From positions 145,638 to 209,637 of the forward strand of contig JBFXJP010000006.1 in the NCBI GenBank assembly GCA_050174775.1: a DNA stretch of 64,000 nucleotides, given 5' to 3'. Under the pieces are notes generated by a model. It saw only the letters and a program-made list of their open reading frames with translations, was not told the DNA's origin and did not search any database. Shown here piece by piece: positions 16,774 to 26,031 of this stretch (positions are counted from its first letter, which is position 1; every line of letters begins with the position of its first letter). The position numbers and the translations under genes were made by a program. The stretch comes from CAYPGJ01 sp050174775. GTDB lineage: Bacteria; Planctomycetota; Phycisphaerae; Phycisphaerales; UBA1924.

Positions 16774-17508
16774 ATGCGTCGACGCGCGTTCTCGCTCGTT
16801 GAGTTGCTGGTGGTCGTGGCGATCGTTGCGCTGCTGCTCGGGATTCTCGTGCCGACGCTGTCGTCGGCGCGGAAGGAGGCCCGGCGCGCGGCGTGTCTGG
16901 CGAACATGAAGACGATGCAGACGGCATCGCTCGCCTGGACGATGGAGCGCGACGGCGAGCTGATCGACGTGGGGCTGGGGCACGGCGGGTCGGGGATCTC
17001 CAACGAGCAGGGCTCGTGGATCAACGTGCTCGCGCAGTCCTACGGCTCCCCGCTCGTGCGCCGATGCCCGGCGGACACCAGCCGGCACTGGTCGGAGGAG
17101 GACGGCGGGCGCGGCGAGCCCGTGCCCCCGACGACCGACGTGCTGCGCCGGTCGTCGTACGGCGTGAACGACTACCTCACGGAGTATGCCCCGAACGAGC
17201 CGGTGCGCCGGCTGGATCGGGTGCGGATGCCGGACAAGATCGTGCAGTTCCTGGAGATGGCGGAGGAGGGTGAGTTCGCCGCGGCGGACCACCCGCACGT
17301 GGAGAACTGGAGCGTCCCCGGGTTGCCCGACGCTTCGCCGAAGCTGGCCGCGAACGAGATCGAGTCGCACCAGCACGGCGGGAAGAAGGCGACGTGGGAG
17401 GCGCGGTCGAACGTGACATTCCTGGACGGACACGCGCTCAGCGCGACGTTCCGAGAGGTCTACACCGATGCGGCGGCGAACTCGTTCGATCCGTCGATCT
17501 GGGAGTAG
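16774..17508 (+). CDS. Type II-secretion pseudopilin-like protein (planctomycete prepilin type)
   Basis: 244 residues. It starts RRRAFSLVELLVVVAIVALL, a type IV prepilin methylation signal cut after the A by a prepilin peptidase, leaving a Phe N-terminus with Glu at +5. After this comes a globular part with a terminal NVTFLDGHALS, the xDGHA motif of the large planctomycete family of such proteins. GAGG lies 6 bases before the ATG. These proteins are thought to join pseudopili at the cell surface. The position between other exported proteins suggests a common export or assembly route. Confidence 0.85.
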   Translation: MRRRAFSLVELLVVVAIVALLLGILVPTLSSARKEARRAACLANMKTMQTASLAWTMERDGELIDVGLGHGGSGISNEQGSWINVLAQSYGSPLVRRCPADTSRHWSEEDGGRGEPVPPTTDVLRRSSYGVNDYLTEYAPNEPVRRLDRVRMPDKIVQFLEMAEEGEFAAADHPHVENWSVPGLPDASPKLAANEIESHQHGGKKATWEARSNVTFLDGHALSATFREVYTDAAANSFDPSIWE

Positions 17509-17545
17509 GGGCTCACGGGAGCGCGGGCGAGAACGGAGCAGCAAC

Positions 17546-18334
17546 ATGCAGCGGAGATTGTTTTTCGCGATCGCGGGGGCGTTGACGGCGACGCCGGCGC
17601 TCGCGCGACAGGTGCACACGGGCGACGTGACGCTCGCGGTGCAATCGGGGCGGATCGTGACGGGCAGCGGGCTCGTCTCGCAGGGCTCGTACACGGAGCA
17701 GCGGGTGATCGGGGTGCCGCTCGGCGCGCAGGGCGTGCCGGCGTTCTCCAGCAACCCGGGCTACGACTGCGAGCCGGGGACGTTCCCGGGCGGCTCGGCC
17801 ATCGGGTTCAACATCCGAGACCGGCTGTGGCGCTGGTCGGGCACGACGTTCGCGCCCACCAGCGGCGAGGTGATGCAGATCAGCAGCGGGCCCGCGTCGC
17901 GCGTCTCGGGAGAGGGATTCGTGGCCGGGTTCACGCTCTCGGTGAGCGCGAACGGGCAGTGGCACAAGCATCTCGGGATGCTGCTGCAGCAGGGCTCGGC
18001 GCCGTCGATCGCGGACGGGGCGTACCTCCTTGAGATGGAGCTGTTCCACAGCGCGGGCGTGGCCACGAGCCGGCCGTACTACCTGCTGTTCAACCAGAAC
18101 GCATCGCAGGGAGCGTTGAGCGCGAGCGAGACGTTCGTGCGCGCGCGGATCCTGCCGCCCGTGCAGGAGGGCGACACGAACGGGGACGGGCGCGTCGACT
18201 TCGTCGATCTGAACGGTGTGCTGTCCGACTTCGGGGTCTCGGGGCAATGGCTGCCCGGGGACGTGAACCGGGACGGCGTGGTGAACTTTCTTGACCTGAA
18301 CATCGTCCTCGGCGCGTTCGGCGCCGGGGTGTGA
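17546..18334 (+). CDS. Exported protein with C-terminal dockerin type I domain (paralogue of 18395)
   Basis: 262 residues with a signal peptide (LFFAIAGALTATPALA). The central region aligns by eye with the next gene's product: both have a (F)xxxPGF/Y block, an I/WxxxDxxRxWD/SG block and a final DGxYLLxxxLxxxG...YxxxxNxxM/A block. The C-terminus is a complete dockerin: GDTNGDGRVDFVDLNGVLSDFG and, after a linker, GDVNRDGVVNFLDLNIVLGAFG, each a DxNxDG calcium loop plus helix. Dockerins anchor proteins to cohesin-bearing partners. No cohesin is visible in this window. Confidence 0.85.
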   Translation: MQRRLFFAIAGALTATPALARQVHTGDVTLAVQSGRIVTGSGLVSQGSYTEQRVIGVPLGAQGVPAFSSNPGYDCEPGTFPGGSAIGFNIRDRLWRWSGTTFAPTSGEVMQISSGPASRVSGEGFVAGFTLSVSANGQWHKHLGMLLQQGSAPSIADGAYLLEMELFHSAGVATSRPYYLLFNQNASQGALSASETFVRARILPPVQEGDTNGDGRVDFVDLNGVLSDFGVSGQWLPGDVNRDGVVNFLDLNIVLGAFGAGV

Positions 18335-18394
18335 TCCATCCGCAACATCCGGGCCGCGCACGCGCGGCCCACCCATACAGAGAGAGCGTGACAC

Positions 18395-19105
18395 ATGCAG
18401 AACAACATCAGAACGTTTGTGGTTGTCGGTATCGCGGCGTTTGCCCTGGGCGCCTCCGCCCGTGCGCACGAGGGGCTGGACGTGCTCCTGCTGCCGGATT
18501 TCTCTTCGGGTGCGCTCCGCACGGGCTCGTACGACGATGCGACCAAGATGGTTGTCTCGGAGAACGAGCGGGTCTTCCTGGCCGAGTTCGGGGAGGCGAT
18601 CCCGGGCGAGCCGAACTTCGCGGACGCTCCCGGCTTCCGCGCGCTCGACGGCGCGTTCACCCCGGGCGATCAGTGGGGCTTCTGGATCACCGACGCGGTG
18701 CGCGTGTGGGACGACGTCGCGGGCCACTTCGACACCCTCTCGACGCACACCATCACCCTCGGGTTCGGCCCGCTCAGCGCGACGTCCGCCACCACGCCGG
18801 GGGGCGTCGTGAACGGGTTCGATCTGACGATTCCCGCCGGCGGCTTCGACGATCACCTCGACGTGACGCTCGATGCCCCGGCGGGCCCCGAGGCCGACGG
18901 CATCTACCTGCTCCGCCTCTCGCTCCGCGCGACCGGGCTCACGCCCAGCGAGAACATCTGGTTCGTCTACAACCGCGGCATGGACGAGAAGATGCACGAA
19001 GCGGCCGAGGAGTACGTGCGCGACGTGCTCGTGCCGAGCCCCGGCGGCGCGAGCGTGCTCGCGCTGTTCGGCGCAGCGATGTTCCGTCGTCGGCGCGTCG
19101 GCTGA
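18395..19105 (+). CDS. Exported protein with PEP-CTERM-like sorting tag (paralogue of 17546)
   Basis: 236 residues with a signal peptide ending ASARA. The body begins HEGLDVLLL and contains NFADAPGFRALDG and WGFWITDAVRVWDD, similar to cyanobacterial and planctomycete exported proteins of the all3515-like kind; that link is from memory and uncertain. It shares its core with the preceding gene. The C-terminus is VPSPGGASVLALFGAAMFRR: a P-x-P motif, a hydrophobic helix and an Arg cluster, i.e. a CTERM sorting signal with Ser in place of the usual Glu. Confidence 0.8.
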   Translation: MQNNIRTFVVVGIAAFALGASARAHEGLDVLLLPDFSSGALRTGSYDDATKMVVSENERVFLAEFGEAIPGEPNFADAPGFRALDGAFTPGDQWGFWITDAVRVWDDVAGHFDTLSTHTITLGFGPLSATSATTPGGVVNGFDLTIPAGGFDDHLDVTLDAPAGPEADGIYLLRLSLRATGLTPSENIWFVYNRGMDEKMHEAAEEYVRDVLVPSPGGASVLALFGAAMFRRRRVG

Positions 19106-19168
19106 TGCGTGAACGAAAGAAGAGATGATGTCGCCGGAGGGGCGGGAACGCCGCTCCGTCGATTCGAA

Positions 19169-21943
19169 TCACGCGTTGACGGACGAGGGGGAGATGTGCG
19201 CCGGCGTCGCGCCCTCGGGCAGGGCCGCGCGATCCCACACGAATCTCGGCGGCGCGCCGAACACCCCGGCGAACACGTCCGACTTCCGCTCCGCTCCCCA
19301 GATGTCCACGACGGGGTCGGTGTCGGCCACGACGTGGATGACCCAGGGCGCCGGCTCGCTCGGGGCGTGCTCGAGCACTACCGCGCGGACGCGCTGCATG
19401 TGCGTCCGGTCGAGGCCGTCCGCAATCCGCAGGACGGCCGAGAGCGCGAGCACCAGGTCCTTGTCCTCGCGCGAGAGGGTGGCGAACGCCTCGTGCCTGG
19501 GCTTGGGCGCCGCGCCCCGGTGATAGCGCGCCACGGCCGCGACCACCTCGATCTCGCGCCTCGAGAACCCGGGCATGTCGGAGTGCACGATCAGGTGGTG
19601 GGAGTGCAGGTGGTGGCGGGCGTAATTGATGTGGTACCCGCAGTCGTGCAGGATGGCCGCGCCCTCGAGCAACGAGCGCGAGTCCTCGGAGCGCCAAGGC
19701 CCGATGGGCGCCGCGGGGTGCGCCGCCAGCTGGTCAAAAAGCTGCATCGCCAGCCCCGCAACGTGGTAGCAGTGCCTCCGGTCGTACCGGCATCCCGCCG
19801 CGAAATCGCGCACCGAACGGGCCTTTGACCGCGCCCCCGACTCTCCGCTGGTCGGCGCGAAGTGCTCGCCGATCATCGAGCGGATCAGCCCGTCCCGGAT
19901 GCCCCCGTCGTTCACGCGCAGGCGATCGACCTTCAGCCGTCGGAGCGCCTCGAGCACGATCGCCCCGCCCGCCACGATGATGTCCGCGCGCTGGGACGAC
20001 AGCCCCGGCACCGCGCGCCGCTGCTCCGCCGACATGCGCCGCAGGCGCTTCACGATCCGCTTCACGTCCTCGCGCTTCAGGTCATAGCCGCGCGCGCCCG
20101 CCGAGATCGACGTCACCCCCCGCTCCTCGCACATCGCGATCTTCGCGATCGCCTCGAACGTGCCGCCCGAGCCGATGAGCATCTGCAGCTCGTGCGAGGG
20201 CCGCTCGAGGCTGTCGCGCAGCGTCCGCCGGATGTGCTCGCGCATCTCCTGAAACCGCTCGCCCGCGCACGCCTCCGCCCCCCCGAACTGTTCCGTCAGC
20301 CGCACCGCGCCCATCGGGATCGTCGCGATCTCCTCGATCACCCCCTGCGCGCTCAGCACCACCTCCGTGCTCCCGCCCCCCACGTCGACCACGGCCGTCG
20401 GGAGCGAGCGCAGGTCGAACGCGCGCGACGCGCTCAGGAACGCGAGCCGCGCCTCCTGCTCCGCCGAGATGATCTCCACCGGCAGCCCCGCCCGTTGCCG
20501 CACCAGCGACAGGAACTCCGCGCGGTTCGACGCCTCCCGCACCGCCGCCGTCGCCACCACCCGGATCCGCGACGCACCGTACCCCTCCGCGATGCGGCGC
20601 ATGTGCGCGATCGTCGTCGCCGCCGCGTCGATCGCGTCCGGCGCCAACGCCCCCGTCGATGCCAGCCCGCGCCCCAGCCGTGACGTCTCCTTCTCATCGT
20701 CCAGGATCCGGTAGTTCCCGTCGCTGTACGCCTCCGCGATGATGAGCCGCACGGTGTTCGTGCCCACGTCGATCGCGGCCACGCGCCACGGCGACGCCAG
20801 CCCCTCACCCCCGGAAGCCTCCGCGCGATCCAGGCCCGCATCAAGCCTCGTCAGCGCCCCGTGCGAACCATTCCGCGACGGCGGCGCGTGCTGCGGCTGC
20901 ACCGGCGCGGACGTTGCAGGCTGCGCCGCGCCCGGCACGAGCCGCGCGAGCCGCTGGCGGAGCGTCGGCGCCAGCCCCTCCAGCGTTTCAACGCACGCCG
21001 CGCGGCGATCATCCCGCTGCGTCTCGAACCGCGTCGCCAGCGTGTTCAGCCCCCGAAGCAGCGCCGGCGGCGCATCCTCCGGCAGCGATTCGATCGCTCG
21101 ACCCACGGCCAGCAGCGCATCGTGACTGTCGTTCGCCGCGCCCAACGATTCCTGCAGGTCCGCAAGCGACTCGAGCGCGTGCTCGGCGTCCGTCTGCGGG
21201 ATCACCGAGCGGAATACCTCGATCGTGTACCGCAACCGCTTCGCCGCCAGCCGCAGCTCGTGCAGACGCTCCGGGTCGCGGATGTCCGCTGCGCACGCCG
21301 CGTCGAACTCGCTCCCCGCGCCGCGCAGCGCCTCCTCGGCCAACGCCTGGAACGGCCGCTCGTCCCCCGACTTCTTCGCCTCGCGCAGCAACCGGCGCGA
21401 TGCGCTCCGCAGCGCCTCCCCGTCCCCGCTCCGCACCCGCTTCCGCAACGCCTGACGCGCATCCTCCGCGCGGGACTGCGACAGCGCCAGCACATACCGC
21501 ACCGCCGCGGCCTCATCTCCCTCCACACGGCGCAGCAGGCGCGTCAGCACCGCCGTGAACACGTCCGCGGCGCGTGCGTCTGCCGCGCTCCGCCGCAACC
21601 CGCGCAGACGCTTCCGCACGCGCTTGGCGTGACTCTCCGGGAGCACCGGCGCGAGCGCCTTGATGGCCGCGTCCGCGCGCCTCGTCGCCACCCGCAGCTT
21701 GTGCACCCCCGAGATCGCGCTCTCCCCGCTCACCAGCGCCGGCTCGATCCGCTGACGCACCGAGCGCAGGCGCGGCTTGAGCAGCGCCACCGCGGCCTCG
21801 CGCACCGAAGCGTCCGAGGGCGCCTCGTTGGGCTGGCCGGCGTCAGGACTTGCAGCGCGGTCGGGCATCACAGACAGCATCGTAGAAGCGCGCGCCATGA
21901 TTGAGGCCCGCGTTGCTATCGGACGGCCGAAATCATCCTTCAC
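19169..21943 (-). CDS. CHAD - exopolyphosphatase/GppA - HD fusion protein
   Basis: Up to 924 residues; the start could be 21943 (GTG), 21898 or 21868 (ATGs), because none has a clear ribosome site. Domain order: residues about 50-330, CHAD (HKLRVATRRADAAIKAL, ELRLAAKRLRYTIEVF: conserved His and basic residues that bind polyphosphate); about 385-690, Ppx/GppA actin-like phosphatase (AAIDVGTNTVRLIIAE, VVDVGGGSTEVV, LIGSGGTFEAIAK); about 715-920, HD domain (HCYHVAGLAMQLFDQL, AAILHDCGYHI). Ppx/GppA enzymes cut polyphosphate or pppGpp, and the HD part is known in some Ppx proteins. Fusing a polyphosphate-binding CHAD to it suggests a self-contained polyphosphate-degrading enzyme. Confidence 0.9.
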   Translation of the reverse strand: MKDDFGRPIATRASIMARASTMLSVMPDRAASPDAGQPNEAPSDASVREAAVALLKPRLRSVRQRIEPALVSGESAISGVHKLRVATRRADAAIKALAPVLPESHAKRVRKRLRGLRRSAADARAADVFTAVLTRLLRRVEGDEAAAVRYVLALSQSRAEDARQALRKRVRSGDGEALRSASRRLLREAKKSGDERPFQALAEEALRGAGSEFDAACAADIRDPERLHELRLAAKRLRYTIEVFRSVIPQTDAEHALESLADLQESLGAANDSHDALLAVGRAIESLPEDAPPALLRGLNTLATRFETQRDDRRAACVETLEGLAPTLRQRLARLVPGAAQPATSAPVQPQHAPPSRNGSHGALTRLDAGLDRAEASGGEGLASPWRVAAIDVGTNTVRLIIAEAYSDGNYRILDDEKETSRLGRGLASTGALAPDAIDAAATTIAHMRRIAEGYGASRIRVVATAAVREASNRAEFLSLVRQRAGLPVEIISAEQEARLAFLSASRAFDLRSLPTAVVDVGGGSTEVVLSAQGVIEEIATIPMGAVRLTEQFGGAEACAGERFQEMREHIRRTLRDSLERPSHELQMLIGSGGTFEAIAKIAMCEERGVTSISAGARGYDLKREDVKRIVKRLRRMSAEQRRAVPGLSSQRADIIVAGGAIVLEALRRLKVDRLRVNDGGIRDGLIRSMIGEHFAPTSGESGARSKARSVRDFAAGCRYDRRHCYHVAGLAMQLFDQLAAHPAAPIGPWRSEDSRSLLEGAAILHDCGYHINYARHHLHSHHLIVHSDMPGFSRREIEVVAAVARYHRGAAPKPRHEAFATLSREDKDLVLALSAVLRIADGLDRTHMQRVRAVVLEHAPSEPAPWVIHVVADTDPVVDIWGAERKSDVFAGVFGAPPRFVWDRAALPEGATPAHISPSSVNA

Positions 21944-22174
21944 ATCAGGTCAGGCCGACGTTTGCGGCTTGTCCGCTTCCCTGACGCCCCTCCGTCCCGA
22001 CCATCATCACCACATCCCGGCTCCACCCATGCTGCGCCGCGTGGCCCGGTGGGCTCGCCCCCAATCTCCCCGAGCCGCCCGACCACACTGCCCGCACATC
22101 TCGCAACTCCCCCAGGTGCGCCCATTGTCCTCAGCCCGGAGCGCGGTAGGGTGACGTGCGCGGGAGGCAAACCG

Positions 22175-23926
22175 ATGACGCGTGGCGCGTGGATGATCGT
22201 GCTCGGAGTGGTGATCTGCAGCGCTTCGTTCTGCGCGGCCCAGCCTGGGCGTGGCCGAGCCGCGGAGACGTGGGGCGCGAACGCGAACAGCGTGCTCGAC
22301 CGTCTGGCGGGCGCCGGCGAGAACGACGGTCTCATCAGCGAGGCGCGCAGCGCGTTGCTCACGAGCGCCCGCGCGGGCACGCCCCTGCGGGCCGAGGGCC
22401 TCATCGACGCCGCCCTCGCCTGGCGGCTCAGCGAGCAGCTGAGCGCCCTCCCGGAGCGGGACCGTCGCGCCGCGCTCTCCGCGGCACGAGCCTGCCCCGA
22501 AGCCACGGCGGAGTTCGTCTTTGCCGTCCATGCCAAGGACGACGCGCCCGCCGCGTGGAAGCTCTTCGTGCGCCTCGTCACCGCGCGCGCCGCCGACGTC
22601 GAGCGCCACGGCGCGCTCGCCGGCGCCATCGCCCTCGTCCACGAGAACGGCTACTCCTTCCGGTGCAACGAGAACGAGCCCAAGGCCTCCGACCCCCTCG
22701 CGATCTTCGAGTACTACGCCAACGCCGGGCGCACACTCATCTTCCGCCCCGCCGACATGCCCCTCGAACTCCTGACGCGCGTCGTCGACTCCACCGCGAG
22801 CCCCGACGACATGCGCTGGGCCACCACTCGCCACCCACAGGGGCGCGACGTCGGACAACGGTTCCACGACGTCGCCTACGACTACAACCACCTCGCCACC
22901 GGCCGCAACAAGAAGGTCACCACCGAGGGCTTCACCCTCCAGAACATCCAGAAGCACGGCGGCGTCTGCGCCGATCAGGCCTACTACGCCTGCGGCGTCG
23001 GCAAAGCGCTCGGCGTGCCCACGGCCTACGTCTTCGCGCGCGGCAACGAGGCCGCGCACGCATGGGTCGGCTACTTCCGACTCCGCGGACGCGACGGCGA
23101 ATGGGACTTCAAGGAAGGCCGCTACGACGCCTACCTCGGCGTGCGCGGCTGGACCCAGGACCCTCAGACGCGCGAATACCTCCCCGACGGCGCGCTCGCC
23201 ATCACCGCATCCCTCCATGGCACAACCCCGGCAGACCGCCGACGCGCCGCGGCCTGGGCCGACGCCTCCCGCGCTCTCGCCAGCGAGAACGGCGACGTCA
23301 CGACCCGACTCACGTGGCTCGAGAACGCCGTGAAGACCTGCCCGGGCGTGCGCGCCATCTGGGACGAACTCGAAGCGTGCGCCGGCGCCGAGGGGCTGCC
23401 CGCGGGCCAGGCATCTCGATGGATCGATACCGTCCGACGCACCTTCGGCGCCTCCGAGCCCGACTTCCTGTTCGACGCCTCGGCCGGGCTGCTGCGCGCC
23501 GTGAGCGACCCGCGCGAGCGCGCAAACGAATGGCAGCGGCTCACGCGAGACTTCGCGCGCCGCCCCGACCTCCTCAGCGCCGCCCTCATGGGCGTCGGCC
23601 AGGCCCTCGAGGATCAGGGCCAGAAGGACCGCGCCCTCAACGTCTATCAGGACGTGATCACCAAGTACACCAAGGACGGGCTGGCCGTCAGCCAGGCGCT
23701 CCGGCGCGCCGACGAACTCCTCAGCGAGAAGGGGCGCGAGGGCGAGGCCCTGCGCATGTACGACCTGGCATGGCGCCGCCTCCCCAAGCCGGACGTCTCG
23801 GCCTACTTCTGGCCCGGCTCCGCGTGGTTCTCGGTTGGAGGCATGTACGCGGCCCGCCTGCACAAGGCCGGAGAGCTCCAGCAGGCCGAGCGCGTGCTCG
23901 CGGAAATCGGGCTGGGAAGACGCTGA
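22175..23926 (+). CDS. Exported transglutaminase-like protein with helical repeat tail
   Basis: 583 residues; the ATG at 22175 has a strong GGGAGG upstream. Signal peptide MIVLGVVICSASFCAA. The middle part carries a transglutaminase-type fold: GGVCADQAYYACGVGKALGVP (Cys near 265), then NEAAHAWVGYF (His near 294) and a downstream Asp in the WDFKEGRYD region. The last 200 residues look like TPR helices (GQALEDQGQKDRALNVYQDV, LHKAGELQQAERVLAEIGL). Such exported Cys-protease-like proteins act on peptides or peptidoglycan; the substrate here is unknown. It is divergent from the CHAD-Ppx gene. Confidence 0.75.
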   Translation: MTRGAWMIVLGVVICSASFCAAQPGRGRAAETWGANANSVLDRLAGAGENDGLISEARSALLTSARAGTPLRAEGLIDAALAWRLSEQLSALPERDRRAALSAARACPEATAEFVFAVHAKDDAPAAWKLFVRLVTARAADVERHGALAGAIALVHENGYSFRCNENEPKASDPLAIFEYYANAGRTLIFRPADMPLELLTRVVDSTASPDDMRWATTRHPQGRDVGQRFHDVAYDYNHLATGRNKKVTTEGFTLQNIQKHGGVCADQAYYACGVGKALGVPTAYVFARGNEAAHAWVGYFRLRGRDGEWDFKEGRYDAYLGVRGWTQDPQTREYLPDGALAITASLHGTTPADRRRAAAWADASRALASENGDVTTRLTWLENAVKTCPGVRAIWDELEACAGAEGLPAGQASRWIDTVRRTFGASEPDFLFDASAGLLRAVSDPRERANEWQRLTRDFARRPDLLSAALMGVGQALEDQGQKDRALNVYQDVITKYTKDGLAVSQALRRADELLSEKGREGEALRMYDLAWRRLPKPDVSAYFWPGSAWFSVGGMYAARLHKAGELQQAERVLAEIGLGRR

Positions 23927-24095
23927 GATCGCGCGGATTCTCGGACGCGTGACGGCGCGCTTCGGCCTCTTCTGTGCGCGGAGCACGATGCAAGCCGCCT
24001 CACGCGCCCCATTCTCGGACCACGCCATATCGAACGGATGCCGGCCTCTGATATCTCCGATGAAGGCTGCCGGGGCCACGGGACGGATTCACCTC

Positions 24096-25526
24096 ATGGC
24101 GAGGGTTTCGATCATCGTGTCGGCGGACGGCTGCGAGGCCCGTCTGCGCATTCGTGAAGGCGCAACCGCCGATGAACTCGCGCCCGCGGCGCTGGCCCGA
24201 CTCGCGCGCGAGAACGGCATCCCGCAGCACGAGGAAACCGACAAGCGGCTCTTCGCCCTCGGCGCCAAATTCCTGGCCGACAACACGCCCCTCGAGGAAG
24301 TCTTCGCGCGCGGTCAGCAGCCCGTGCACGGGAAGGACTGTCGGCTCGAGTGGGAGAAGGGCCTCGACCCCACAGTCAAGCCCGCCCCCGAGCACGACGC
24401 CGAAGGCCGCACGAACCACCACGCAGGCCGCCATTACGTCTGGGTGCGCGCCGGGCAGAAGGTCGGACGCATGCAGCCCGCGACCCAGGGCACGCCGGGC
24501 AAGTCCGTCCGCGGACAGGCCATCCCCGCGCACCAGGGCAACGCGTGCGCCATCGGCATCGACGAGACCCTCCAGGCCGACGATGACGGCAACGTCACCG
24601 CGCTCGTCGACGGCGCGCTCCAGCTCATAGCCTCCCGCGTCACCGTCAGCGAATCCCTGCAGATCAAGGGCTACGTCGACTTCGAGACCGGAGACGTCGA
24701 GTTCCCGGGCACGGTCGAGATCAGCGAGGGCGTGCGAGACAACTTCAAGGTCCGCGCCGGCAGCAACCTCTCCATCGGCGGGCTCATCGAGTCCGCCCAC
24801 GTCGAGACGCACGGCTCGCTCACGTGCAAGGGCGGCATGGCCGCGAAGGGCGCCGGGGGACTCAAGGTCGGCGCCGACGCAGAGCTCGCCTTCCTCGATC
24901 AGGTCCGCGGCGAGATCGGCGGCAACCTCACCGTCCGCCGGGAGATCAGGCACTGCGAACTCTCCATCCGTGGCGAGCTGCACGCCGAGCGCGCGAGCCT
25001 CCTCAGCGGGCGCGTCTCGATTCGCGCCGCCGCGCACATCGGGACGCTCGGCTCCGCCGCGTACACCCCGACAACCATCGTGCTCGCCGAGCTCGAGCCC
25101 GCGGCCGCCGACGAGCACGAGCAGCAGGAGATGGTCGCCGAGTGCCGCACCGAGCGCGACAACCTACTCGCCAAGGAGAAGCAGATCCGCTCCAAGGGAA
25201 CGCTCACGCCCGCGGCAGAGCAGACCCTCCGCACCATCCTCACGGCCGTGCAGGAGTGGGACCACCGCATCCAGGAAGCCGAGCAGGCCCGCGCCAAACT
25301 CGAGGCCGAGCGCCGCGCGCGCCAGATCGTCGACCTCCAGATCACGGGCGTCATCCACCCCGGCGTCTGCCTCCACATCGACGGGCAGGACTACCACTTC
25401 CACAAGCCCATGAAGGGCCCGCTCCGCATCGGATGGGATGAGAACCGCGTCCCGAGATACCGCATCGCCGACGGACAGTGGCATCCTCTCTCCGAGATCA
25501 CCTCCGCCCGTCGTCACGCGGCCTGA
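24096..25526 (+). CDS. DUF342/FapA-family protein
   Basis: About 476 residues from the ATG at 24096; another ATG at 24060 is possible. The middle has right-handed beta-helix-like blocks (SLQIKGYVDFETGDVEFPGT, VRAGSNLSIGGLIESAHVET) with the conserved glycines of the DUF342/FapA family, followed by a coiled-coil-like helix with many Glu/Gln/Lys. Members have been tied to flagellar assembly and polymerisation at membranes. No flagellar gene is nearby. Confidence 0.8.
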   Translation: MARVSIIVSADGCEARLRIREGATADELAPAALARLARENGIPQHEETDKRLFALGAKFLADNTPLEEVFARGQQPVHGKDCRLEWEKGLDPTVKPAPEHDAEGRTNHHAGRHYVWVRAGQKVGRMQPATQGTPGKSVRGQAIPAHQGNACAIGIDETLQADDDGNVTALVDGALQLIASRVTVSESLQIKGYVDFETGDVEFPGTVEISEGVRDNFKVRAGSNLSIGGLIESAHVETHGSLTCKGGMAAKGAGGLKVGADAELAFLDQVRGEIGGNLTVRREIRHCELSIRGELHAERASLLSGRVSIRAAAHIGTLGSAAYTPTTIVLAELEPAAADEHEQQEMVAECRTERDNLLAKEKQIRSKGTLTPAAEQTLRTILTAVQEWDHRIQEAEQARAKLEAERRARQIVDLQITGVIHPGVCLHIDGQDYHFHKPMKGPLRIGWDENRVPRYRIADGQWHPLSEITSARRHAA

Positions 25527-25547
25527 CGCGCACACCACAAATGAAAA

Positions 25548-25571
25548 CGCCCCGGCGATGAAGCCGGGGCG
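25548..25571. terminator. Bidirectional hairpin between convergent genes
   Basis: A perfect 9-bp stem CGCCCCGGC / GCCGGGGCG with a 6-nt loop, preceded by AAAA on the plus strand (T-run for the minus-strand RRM transcript). It lies between the convergent DUF342 and RRM genes and can serve both. Confidence 0.75.
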
Positions 25572-25612
25572 AATCGTGTGATCAGGTTGTGCGGGCAAGC
25601 CCGCGGAACGGA

Positions 25613-26020
25613 TTACCAGCCGCCGCGATCGCGACCGCCGCCGTAGCCGCCGCCGCCACCACCGCCGCCGCCGTACCCGCCGCGACCACCACCGCCGCCG
25701 CCGCCGCCGAAGCCGCCGCGACGACCACCACCACCACCACCGAAGCCGCCGCGGCCGCCGCCGCCGCCACCGGCCTCGCGCGGACGAGCCTCGTTCACGA
25801 CGAGAGCGCGACCGCCGCAATCGGCGCCGTTCATCGCCGCAATCGCGTTGTCAGCCGCAGCCGGATCGGACATCTCGACGAAGCCGAAGCCGCGCGGACG
25901 GCCCGTCTCGCGATCCATCACGATGTTGGCGGACGCGACCTCACCGTGCTCCTCGAACATCTCGCGGAGCTGGTCATCGTTCACGGAGAAAGGCAGGTTA
26001 CCGACGTAAATCTTCTTCAC
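25613..26020 (-). CDS. Glycine-rich RRM RNA-binding protein
   Basis: 135 residues starting at a GTG. One RNA-recognition motif fills residues 1-80: RNP2 KIYVGNLPF and RNP1 RGFGFVEM with the conserved aromatic residues. The tail is about 50 residues of Gly with interspersed Arg, Tyr and Phe (RGG-like), ending RDRGGW. The same architecture is common in cyanobacterial Rbp proteins and in planctomycetes, and is often linked to cold or stress. The repeats come from GCC-type codons and could cause slippage. A conserved hairpin directly upstream suggests post-transcriptional control. Confidence 0.95.
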   Translation of the reverse strand: MKKIYVGNLPFSVNDDQLREMFEEHGEVASANIVMDRETGRPRGFGFVEMSDPAAADNAIAAMNGADCGGRALVVNEARPREAGGGGGGRGGFGGGGGGRRGGFGGGGGGGGRGGYGGGGGGGGGYGGGRDRGGW

Positions 26021-26031
26021 GCTGCAGAATC

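Noticed and set aside
17513..18997. 494-codon minus-strand frame opposite the two exported paralogues
   Set aside because: Artificial composition (R/V/H/D) and no start site; the plus frames carry signal peptides, a dockerin and a sorting tag.
19140..19175. GATTCGAATCACG resembling a tRNA T-arm
   Set aside because: No acceptor, D or anticodon arms can be formed around it.
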